This document shows, one piece after another, positions 55,620-64,000 of a DNA stretch of 64,000 nt. A model generated the notes under the pieces. That model did not search any database. It had not been told where the DNA came from and was given only the letters and a program-made list of their open reading frames with translations. The stretch's first letter is position 1, and every line of letters begins with the position of its first letter. This DNA comes from Capsicum annuum (taxonomy: Eukaryota > Streptophyta > Magnoliopsida > Solanales > Solanaceae): positions 141,111,423-141,175,422 of the forward strand of contig NC_061114.1 in NCBI RefSeq assembly GCF_002878395.1, written 5' to 3'. A program made the translations under genes and the position numbers.

Positions 55620-58600
55620 TAACTATGGGCGATATAGTAAAATCACGATTGAAGCGGCTAAAACAATCATGTCATTAATATCTATTTTACTTTATTTATT
55701 AAATACTATTATTTTCTAATAAATTAATAACTTATAATAATTGATTAGGGGTGATAAAATTACAGGTAAAGCAGCTGAAGCAGACATGTCGACCATGAGC
55801 AGTTTGCTTTAGTTGCTTTATTGTCACTTACTAGTGGAAAAAAATTAAGAGGGTCTCATATAAGTCGTTAAGTTAATTTAAAACATCAAGAGTTAGTTTT
55901 TATTTTATGTATATTTTATACTTTTTATTAAATATTATTAATTTTTTTAATACTTAGATAACTTATAATAATTAATTAAGGGTGATACGATAAAATTGTG
56001 GTTGAATCAGCTGAAGCGGACATGTCATAAATCTGTATTTTATTTTTTTATAATTAAATAGTATTAATTTTCTAATATGTAAATGACTATTATATTTAAT
56101 TAGTGATATAATAATTAATTAGGAATGATATAATAAAATTACAGTTGAAGCAGAGATGTCGTAAATGCCTATTTTATTTTTATTAAAAATTATTGATTTT
56201 TAATACATAAATGACTTATAATAATTAATTAAGAATGATATAGTAAAATTATAATTGAAGCAGCTGAAGCAGGCATGTCGACCTCGTGTCTGCTTTAACA
56301 CTTCAACTCCCCCTTATAAATAGTTACTAGATATCGATGGCCCGTGCCAGCACAGGACCAATATATGTTATTTTTAATGTCAATTTAAATTATTAAAATA
56401 ATTTATGTTTTTAATTATTGTTATTTATAATATTTTTTTCTTTTGTTTCAATTTAAATGATTCTGGTATAATTTTGAGAGTCAGTCAAATATTTTATATT
56501 GTTTAAATTTCTTAAGTTGTTAATTATGTGATATACAATGTCTTTTACATTATTTTTCAATAATATATGAATATTCTCCTTGTCTCAATTTATGTGACAC
56601 AGATAAAATTTCGACAGTCAATCAATTTTTTTACGTATATACTTTTATATTAAGTTCTTAACTGTTGTGATTTATAATACTTTTTATTTCATTTTCAAAT
56701 AATATATGTTATTTTATGTCCTGCTCTGTCTTATCCCAATTTATGTGCACTAACATAATTTCGATAGTCAATCACATTTTTTATGTTGGCTTATTATTTT
56801 ATGTCTTTTTTACCTTTTTTTTATAAAATATTATCAATTTTCAATACTTAGACGATCATGATAATTAATTAGGGGTGATATAGTAAAATCAAGATTAAAG
56901 CAATGAAGCACACGTCTTAAGTGACTTATAATAACTAATTAGAAGCGATATAGCAAAATTACTATAAAAAATACTTGTATAATAATTAATTAATAGTGGT
57001 ACAGTAAAATTATGATTGAAATAGTTGAAACAGTCATAAATGACTATTTTACTTTTTTTTCTAATTAGATATTATTAATTTTTTAATAGGTAAATGACTT
57101 ATGATATTTAATTAAGGATATAATAATTAATTAGGATGATATTGTGAAATTACGATTGAAGCAGAGAAAGCAGACATGTCATAAATGTATATTTTGATAT
57201 TTTTTTACTAACTATTATTAATTTTATAATACATAAATGACTTATAAAAATAAATTAAAGGTGATATAGTAAAATGATAGTTGAAACAGCTGAAGTAGAC
57301 ATGTCGACCTCGTTCTTGCTTTGTTGATACAGTAAAATTACGGTTGAAGCAGCTGAAATAGTTATAAATGTCTATTTTACCTTTTTTCTAGTTAAATATT
57401 ATTAATTTTGTAATACGTAAATGACTTATAATATTTAATTAGGGATACAATAATCAGTAAGAAGTGATATAGTAAAATTATGATTGAAGCAGCTGAAGCG
57501 AACATGTTATAAATGTCTATTTTAATTTTTTTATTAAATATTATTAAATTTAATATATAAATGACTCATAATAATTAATTAAGGGTGATATAGTAAAATT
57601 ATAGTTGAAGCAGTTGAACAGGCATGTTGGCCTCCTGCCTGGTTCAGCTACTCAATTTCTCTTATAAATAAGACAATTTTCTTCAATTTTTGTGTTTCTT
57701 GTTTTGGTTTATTATTATTACTAGATATCGATGGCCTGTGCTATGTTAATTTTTTTAATCTCAATTTAAATTATTGAAATAATTTAAGTTTTTAATTATT
57801 ATAATTTATAATATTTTTCCTTTTGTTTCAATTTAAATGATACTGGTATAATTTCTAGAGTCAGTCAAATATTTTATATTTTTTAAATTCCTTAAGTTAT
57901 TAATTATGTGATTTACAATGTCTTTTACATTATTTTTCAATAATATATGAATATTCTCCATGTTTCAATTTATGTGGCACAGATAAAATATCGACAGTCA
58001 ATCAATTTTTACATATATACTTTTATATTAAGTTCTTAATTATTGTGATTTATAGTACTTTTTATTTCATTTTCAAATAATATATGTTATTTTATGTCTT
58101 GTTTTGTTCCATCCCAATTTATGTGCACTAATATAATTTTGATAGTCTGTCAAATTCTTTATGTTGACATATCATTTTATGTCTCCTTTACCCTTTTTAT
58201 GAAATATTAGTATCAATTTTTCAATGCTTAGATGATCATAATAATTAATTAGGGTGATATAGTAAAATCATGATGAAAGCAGTGAACACACGTCTTAAGT
58301 GACTTGTAATAACTAATTAGAAGCGACATAACAAAATTACTATAAAAAATACTTGTATAATAATTAATTAACGTTGGTACAGTAAAATTACGACTTAAAC
58401 AGTGAAACAATCATAAATTTCTTTTTTACTTTTTTAATTAAATATTATTATTTTTTAATATATAAATGACTTATAATATTCAATTAGGGATAATATAGTA
58501 CAATTACGATTGAAGCAGCTGAAACAGACATGTCATAAATGTCTATTTTAATTTTGTATTAAATATTATTAATTTTTTAATACATAAATGACTTATAATT

Positions 58601-59010
58601 ATTAATTAGGGGTGATATTATAAAATTACAGTTGAAGCAGCTGAAGCAGACATGTCGATCTTGTGCTTGCTTTGCTGATATAGTAAAATTACGATTGAAG
58701 CTGCTGAAACAAACATAAATGTCGATTTTAGCTTTTTTATAATTAAATTTTATTAATTTTGTAATACATAAATGACTTATAATATTTAATTAGGGATACA
58801 ATAATTAATCAAGGGTGATATACTAAAATTACGGTTGAAGTAGCTGAAGCAGACATGTCATAAAAGTTTATTTTAATTGTTTTTGTTGTATATTATTATT
58901 TTTTCAATACATAAATGACTTATAATAATTAATTAAGGGTGTTATAGTAAAATTACAGTTGAAGCAGCTGAAGCAGGCATGTCGACCTCATGCCTGCTTC
59001 AGTTGCTTAA
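55620..59010. repeat. Dispersed subrepeats built on TTGAAGCAGCTGAAGCAGACATGTC
   Basis: Variants of GAAGCAGCTGAAGCAGACAT occur about every 60-150 bp (for example near 55765, 56000, 56255, 57152, 57481, 58508, 58630, 58832, 58959). They alternate with TGACTTATAATAATTAATTA and GGTGATATAGTAAAATTA. Interspersed are CAATTTATGTG-CAC words like those at the ends of common plant MITEs. Confidence 0.75.
58959..59010. repeat. Long hairpin at the end of the last unit
   Basis: The arm ending GAAGCAGGCATG (58959-58981) is the near-perfect reverse complement of CATGCCTGCTTC... (58989-59010), with a seven-base loop TCGACCT. Related, weaker hairpins sit at the ends of the other units near 56255-56310 and 57603-57650. 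Confidence 0.7.
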
Positions 59011-59084
59011 CTCCTTCTTATAAATAAGAGAACTAGAGGGGAATGCCTTATGCTAGCACAGTCCCAATTTTATCAAAAGTGACA

Positions 59085-59959
59085 ATGTTGCTCTCTTCAT
59101 TTTGTTTTATTTGATTTTTATTTTATAAATAGTTATTTCAATTTATTTGTCCAATTTTTGAAATTAAGAAATTTTGCTATATAGTTTCTAATAATATTGA
59201 GTTTTAATTAATGATTTTGTGGTTGATTACATTGCAGGAATTAAATAAAAAAATATCCAAATGAATCCTTAATAACGCTCAAACGGGAGAAAGTATTCAA
59301 AAGATACTTCACAAAAGAAAGAAGGATTGTTGTATTTATTGTACTGCCTAAATTATGGAATTCCATGTCTCTTTCCTATGCATCGATTTTGCTTAGTTAG
59401 ATTTTCCTTTTAGTCTTTGCTTATTCTTGGAAATTGAATATTCATTATTTATTTTCCTTAAAGAAAAATCTTTTAGGTTGTCTTCTATAGCTTCCAAGGT
59501 ATAGTAGTAGTCCAATCACTACTATATAAGCATTGAAAGATAAAGGAAGAGATATACTCTTGTCTCAACCATCTCTAGTTATTTGCTCTACTTTATTCGA
59601 TCATTATATTCTCTTGAGGTTTACTGTGTATTCCAAAAGAGAGAAGAGAAACACATAGTTGGTGAGGTATTGTATCAAAGTGAGAAGGAAGGAAACAGAG
59701 TATGAGTCATAGCCAAAAAGCTTGACCCAATCCTTGTACTTTGATTTTATTGACAAAGAAGTAGTAGAATCCCTTGCAATCCAAGAGAAATAGAGTAAAA
59801 CCTATTAGAGGTTCTAACCAGTATAAAATATCTGGTGTTATTTACTTTTAGCACTTTATTTCCTGAATCTTTCATTACTGTATCACTAGTCCACTATCTG
59901 TCTAAGAAAGTCGACTATCTGATCGAAAAGGTATAATTCAACCCCCCTTACCATTTTCA
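59085..59959 (+). repeat. Probable 5' LTR of a Ty1/copia element
   Basis: The end (CATTTTCA) is fixed by the following primer-like site and the AACCCCCCTTACC phrase common at copia LTR ends. The start is uncertain and was placed near a TGTTGCTCTC. A TATATAAG box at 59524-59531 is followed by the transcribed part. There are no coding sequences. Confidence 0.45.
59524..59531 (+). promoter_or_regulatory. TATA box of the copia LTR
   Basis: TATATAAG precedes GATATACTCTTGTCTC, a plausible U3/R boundary region. Confidence 0.45.
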
Positions 59960-59961
59960 AT

Positions 59962-59974
59962 TTGTATCAAAGCA
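59962..59974 (+). promoter_or_regulatory. tRNA-iMet-like primer-binding site of the copia element (diverged)
   Basis: TTGTATCAAAGCA stands for the usual TGGTATCAGAGCA, two bases after the inferred LTR end. Confidence 0.55.
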
Positions 59975-60016
59975 AGGACTCACGATTATATGTTTAACAT
60001 CAAGTCAAAAAAGATC

Positions 60017-60583
60017 ATGGCATAGACTATTAGTGGAGCTTTATTTTCTGAAGGAACATCCCAAACTAGACCTCCTTATTTCAATGGAAAACACTTCTCT
60101 CATTGGAAGAGTAGGGCTAGAAACTTTCATCAAGTCCTATAATGTCAAAGTATGAAAGATGATCAAAATTGGTGATCTTCTACTTGTCTCTAGAAACACA
60201 GACAAAGATGGGAAGAAACTAGAAAATAATGAAACATCTACAGATAATAATTCATCTTTAGAGAACTACACTAACGAACAAATGGAGATCATTCAGATCA
60301 ACTCTAAGGCAAAAATATGATGTACAATACAGTTAGTGGTGAAGAGTATGAGAAGATCTCCTACTGTGAAACCGCTAAAGAAATGCGAAATAAATTGAAA
60401 GTGACATAAGCAGGAACTGAGAAGGTAAATCAAACTCTTGTGAGTTTATTAGTATATGACTATGAATTTTTCAAGATGAAGGATGGAAAATCTACTGAAG
60501 AAATATTTTTCAGGTTTGGCAAAATTATTAGAGAACTCAAAGCTATAGGAAAAACCTATCCTGTAGTAGATTAGATCACCAGA
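60017..60583 (+). pseudogene. Copia gag, first part
   Basis: An ATG is followed after one codon by a stop, then TISGALFSEGTSQTRPPYFN and GKHFSHWKSRARNF. After shifts and stops: MRNKLKVT, GTEKVNQTLVSLLVYDYEFF, MKDGKSTEEIFFRFGKIIRE, LKAIGKTYP. These are the capsid motifs of plant copia gag (UBN2-type). The frame breaks at the solo LTR and resumes on its far side. Confidence 0.75.
60579..60583. repeat. Target-site duplication of the solo LTR, left copy (imperfect)
   Basis: CCAGA here versus CTAGG at 63249-63253: three of five match. The copia gag reading resumes across the pair. Confidence 0.4.
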
Positions 60584-60780
60584 TGTAATACCCCGTACTT
60601 CTACCTAGCTTGAAATCGTCCCAAGAATGTTAGAAACTCACTTTGAAAGATGAATCTATTTTTTGTACACATGGAATTTTTACTTTTTGTTGAGTGGGAA
60701 ATCGAATTAGCTTTTCAACGATACCAATTTCATCCAAATTCGGTATCGGGGTAGAAAGTTATGGCCATTTTACAAAAAGT

Positions 60781-61056
60781 AATCAAAATTGCCCAGGTGC
60801 GACGATGAGGGCTGATGGACCGTCGAGCCAACGACGGACCATCACCCAAACCGTCGCAGCGGGGGCAGTGAGACCATATTCTGTCTAATTTTGATGGCTC
60901 AGGCCGACGGACCGTCGAGCTAGTGACAGACCATCGCCCAAGCTGTCATAGGAGAGGCAGTGAACCCCTATTCTGCCCAGGTGAGAAGGTCAGGACCGAT
61001 GGACCGTCGACCTAGTGACGGACTGTCGGACCCACCGTCGCATAGTTCGTTCAGTT
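60781..61056 (+). repeat. Three-copy 92-bp GC-rich repeat
   Basis: Copies are anchored by C(C/T)GA(C/T)GGACCGTCGA at 60812, 60904 and 60996. Each holds the complementary words GGACCGTCG and CGACGGAC-, so the block is rich in short palindromes. It lies in the U3 side of the solo LTR. Confidence 0.85.
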
Positions 61057-61914
61057 GTTTAAAATTATTTTTAAAAGGGTATTTGAGTCCTTTTTCCACC
61101 CATTTTAACCTCTAATTTTATCAGATCAAGGCTCATAAGTTCATTATATATCTACAACATCAAATTAGGGTTTTTTCTCAAAGATAATCCCCAAGAACAA
61201 GATCTAAATATTCTTCAAGAAACTAAGAGATTCAAGTTCTTGAAGTCCAAGAACTTCAAAAAACTCACAACCCAGGTATGTCATGTGTTGATTCATGGGT
61301 CTCTTTCACTCGTGAAGCTCAAGAATTTTTTTTCAAAATTCAAGATTTGTGTATTTATGAATGATTAGGATTTAAATTGAATTGAAATTCATGTTCATAA
61401 TGTTGTAGGGTTTTAATTCATGTTTGAAATTACATGTTCCAATGATTAACCCTAAGATTTGGTGATTTGCATAATAATCATGATAAACCCTTAAATTTAC
61501 ACGTTGATTAATGTATCCATGATTATTAGATGTGTTGATGATTGTATAACCAAAGCATGCTCCCCATGTGTTTGATTAAATGCCTATGTGAAGGAAAAGT
61601 GTCATACTAGTATGATAATATGAAATCCCCATTTACGTACAAATTTATGCATGTCCAATATTTGACGAAATGTCTTAGTCAATGAATTATAGATATATAT
61701 GTAACCCTTGTGGTGCTTTAGAACTTCTACTTCATGAAATCTCAGACTTATTGTATTATGGACTATGATGTTGGTCATGTATTCAAGAAAGTCATTCTTT
61801 GTCAATTTTATGCTATCGAGTCCTGGGGGTACTTGTACCCGATAATTAGCTGTGTGCCTAGAGCCAATGTCATGTTTTCAAGATACGCTCAGTCGAGCCA
61901 TGTTCATAGAAATT

Positions 61915-62045
61915 CAGTCAGTCATGTGACTCAGAAAAACTCAGTAAACTCAGTAATCTCAGAAATCTCAGAAATTCAGTAATCTCAGTAGTATTTCGTC
62001 AGTCAACAAAACTCAGTTAACTTAGCCCAGTTCAGTTCAGTTAAT
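61915..62045 (+). repeat. CTCAG/TTCAG-rich simple repeat
   Basis: Irregular repeats of CTCAGAAA, CTCAGTAA and GTTCAGTTCAG run for about 130 bp. Related CAGTCAG words continue downstream to about 63000. Confidence 0.75.
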
Positions 62046-63248
62046 CATTTTTAGTGACTATTCAGATGGAAGTAGGATTTAGCACTGAGTGAACCCAAGG
62101 ATGGGAATACACACCGTCAGGTGAGGGTGTGATTCTTAGAAACAATCCTTGCATTCCAGAACTATATAGCTAGCGTAGGTGGAGACATCAACAGTATCAG
62201 ATAAGGGTTGATGAGGTGGATAAGCACTGTCAGATGAGGCCCCCACCATTCTTCTTTGGGGACACTGTCAGATAAGGGTCACCCACAGCTTATCCTTACC
62301 AGTGGCGCGGTATTGACACTCTTCCGATTGGGGTTATAGATTGGACCTCAACTCAGCTATATTGTTTTATTTGGGGCATATTGGTTAGATGAATACTTCC
62401 TACAGCTTCAGTTACAAAATCAGGACTGTCAGATACAGTTATTAAGTCTCAGTAATAGAACTCAGAAAGTTCTACAGAATTTAGGACTGTCAGATACAGT
62501 CAACTCAGAACAACATGAAACTCAGCTAGTTCCATAAGAACCTAGACTGTCAGATACAATTGCTCCATATTAGTTATTTCAGTTATACAATTATCAGTAT
62601 GTCATGTTAGCAGTACTCAGACTCACTAATCATGTTATCACGAACTTAGTTAAAGTTACTATGTATTCATGCATGTATTCTCACGGTCATGTTATGCCGT
62701 CAGTTAGTATAGTTCATGCATGTGAACCCTTTTTCATTCAGCCTACCTCATATGCATACCAGTACATTCAAACGTACTGACGCATTTGCACTATGGTGTT
62801 TTATACTATAGGTTCAGAAGCACGAGCTCCAGAGCATCAGTAACATTCAGTCTCTGCAGTCAGAGTTAGCAGTGAGTCCTCATCCTTCGAGGACATGACC
62901 ATTACTTTATTATCTCATTAATTTATTTATTTTAGTAGTTGGAGTTAGTTGGAGACATGTCGCATCAACTCCTTATTCAGACAGTTCAGTCAGTTAGAGG
63001 CTTTTCGGACTAGCATGTTCAGAAAATTATTTAAGTTGTTTTAAGTATTTCATACCCTACCCAGATGTTATATTTTAACAGATATTATGTCTCAGTTTTG
63101 AACCTTACGGCCTTACAACCCTTATTTCCGCATTTATACAGTATATTATGCAGTGTTCAGGTACAAATATCAGTCAAGGGTTAGCTTATGGTCCTTCGAG
63201 GTCATGAGCACCGTGTAGCATTCTGAATGCCAGATTCGAGGCATTACA

Positions 63249-64000
63249 CTAGGGTTCTCAAAAGTTTGCCTGCTTAGTGACTTTTTAAGGCTATGGCTCT
63301 TAAAAGTATGAACTTAAATAAAATGACCTATGATGAAGTCAGAGGAGATCTCATTGCCTTTGAAAAGGCTCATTTGAATAAGAAAGATCAACTGCAAGAT
63401 GAAAACAAGAAAATTATGCTCTTCAAAGCTACAGATGATGAAGAAGATGATGCCCTGAATATAGATAAACTTGCTCTCATCACAAAGACAACTGTTGAAA
63501 ATTACAAAATTCAAAAATCAAAGTAGGAGAAAACCAAATTAGTCTGAAGAAAAACTACATGTTGATCAAAATAAGAATGAAGGTAAGTGTTATAACTGTG
63601 GTAGATATGGTCATATTACTTATGATTGTCTAGAAGTTAGAAGAGGACCCTATAAAGAAAGTCAAAAGGATTTCAGTTGTTACGGTGATAAAGAATAATC
63701 AGACCATGAAAATAACAACATTGGAGATTGTTGCTTCATTGAAATTGGAGAATCTATCCAGGTACGAACCAAATTTTTTAATGAACGTTCAAAACTAAAA
63801 AAATCTACTAGACCTTGTCATAGCTGATCTAAATAAAGCTCATGGTGAAAAAAGGGCTTTATTAAGAGAAATAAGAGATTGAGAACTTAAGATTTAAGTT
63901 TGTAAAATTAAAAAAAAAAATTATTTGTAAGAAGAAGTTGATGATTTAAAAGTCAAAATAATAGATTTACAAAATCTTTTAGTCATAGCATTGTCAAATT
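63249..64000 (+). pseudogene. Copia gag, second part, with zinc knuckle
   Basis: It resumes as VLKSLPA, then MNLNKMTYDEVRGDLIAFEK and AHLNKKDQLQDENKK, an acidic DDEEDDALNIDKL, and a stop at 63524-63526. After a shift comes an intact C-x2-C-x4-H-x4-C knuckle at 63588-63629 (CYNCGRYGHITYDC). Downstream the phrase DCCFIEIGES and a coiled-coil-like end (VDDLKVKIIDLQNLL) match the spacer before the protease in this group of copia elements. It continues beyond the window; protease, integrase and RT are not included. Confidence 0.75.

Larger units (their letters stand above)
55169..59036 (-). mobile_element. Head-to-tail Helitron-like units (three)
   Basis: Unit ends recur at about 55169, 56327, 57721 and 59033. 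On the minus strand each shows a GC hairpin word (for example GGTCCTGTGCTGGCACGGGC) followed by about eight bases and CTAG, then a short gap before the next unit begins with (C)TTATTTATAAG. Units of about 1.2-1.4 kb share the same order of phrases. No Rep/helicase gene is present, so they are non-autonomous. The leftmost end is degraded (CAGG for CTAG). Helitron identity is inferred from the terminus format. Confidence 0.45.
60584..63248 (+). mobile_element. Solo LTR (2665 bp) inserted in the copia gag
   Basis: It begins TGTAATACCCC and ends GAGGCATTACA, so its ends are a perfect 6-bp inverted repeat. There is no coding sequence, primer site or polypurine tract inside. The TGTAAYRCCCC start is the same type as in the Tekay-like LTRs of this window, which suggests a Del/Tekay relative that lost its interior by LTR-LTR recombination. 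It splits the gag frame cleanly. Confidence 0.7.

Noticed and set aside
62040..62540. Repeated ACTGTCAGATA words as a possible CRISPR-like or minisatellite array
   Set aside because: Spacing is irregular, the repeats are short and the region lies in a plant LTR; it is ordinary LTR low-complexity sequence.

Overview
This window looks like an intergenic stretch of a dicot nuclear genome, most likely from a Solanaceae plant. The basis is the AT-rich, repeat-packed sequence, an Au-type SINE tail, a tobacco-vein-clearing-type (solendo/cavemovirus-like) endogenous pararetrovirus, and degraded fragments of two ordinary plant genes (a germin-like protein and an SPT2 chromatin protein). I found no intact host gene, no rRNA or tRNA gene and no CRISPR array. 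Nearly every long reading frame belongs to a transposable element or the integrated virus, and all are broken.

Positions 1-39217 are a stack of nested LTR retrotransposons. The oldest layer is a minus-strand chromovirus-like element (5' LTR 36217-39217, tRNA-iMet primer site, gag 34585-36008). Its gag is cut by an Athila/Tat-like minus-strand element (5' LTR 33268-34584, gag, protease, a fused RT/integrase remnant, a downstream env-like frame). The 3' noncoding part of that second element runs down to position 1, so its 3' LTR should lie left of the window. Two later elements sit inside it. One is a Tekay/Del-type chromovirus on the minus strand at 22374-31734, with both LTRs and decayed gag-pol. 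The other is a plus-strand tandem array at 177-15128 with the form LTR-internal-LTR-internal-LTR-internal-LTR (four about 1.72 kb LTRs, three about 2.69 kb interiors without pol), flanked by a perfect 5-bp duplication (AGAAC).

Positions 39218-45335 hold Stowaway-like termini, a four-copy tandem repeat of about 370 bp, a Helitron-like terminus, the SPT2 fragment (minus), a SINE fragment and the germin-like pseudogene (plus).

Positions 45336-53987 are one complete genome length (8532 bp) of an endogenous pararetrovirus (Caulimoviridae) closed by 120-bp direct repeats that span the tRNA-Met primer site. Gene order is small ORFs, coat protein with zinc knuckle, movement protein, a retropepsin-like domain, protease-RT-RNase H, and an ORF in the transactivator/inclusion-body position. 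Then come a promoter, a structured leader, and two further small-ORF pairs ahead of the primer site. It carries several stops and frameshifts.

Positions 55169-59036 are a head-to-tail series of Helitron-like units built of AT-rich subrepeats. From about 59085 to the end is a Ty1/copia element (5' LTR, gag) whose gag is split by a 2665-bp solo LTR (60584-63248). Conclusions rest on reading motifs and repeats by eye; no alignment or database search was run.
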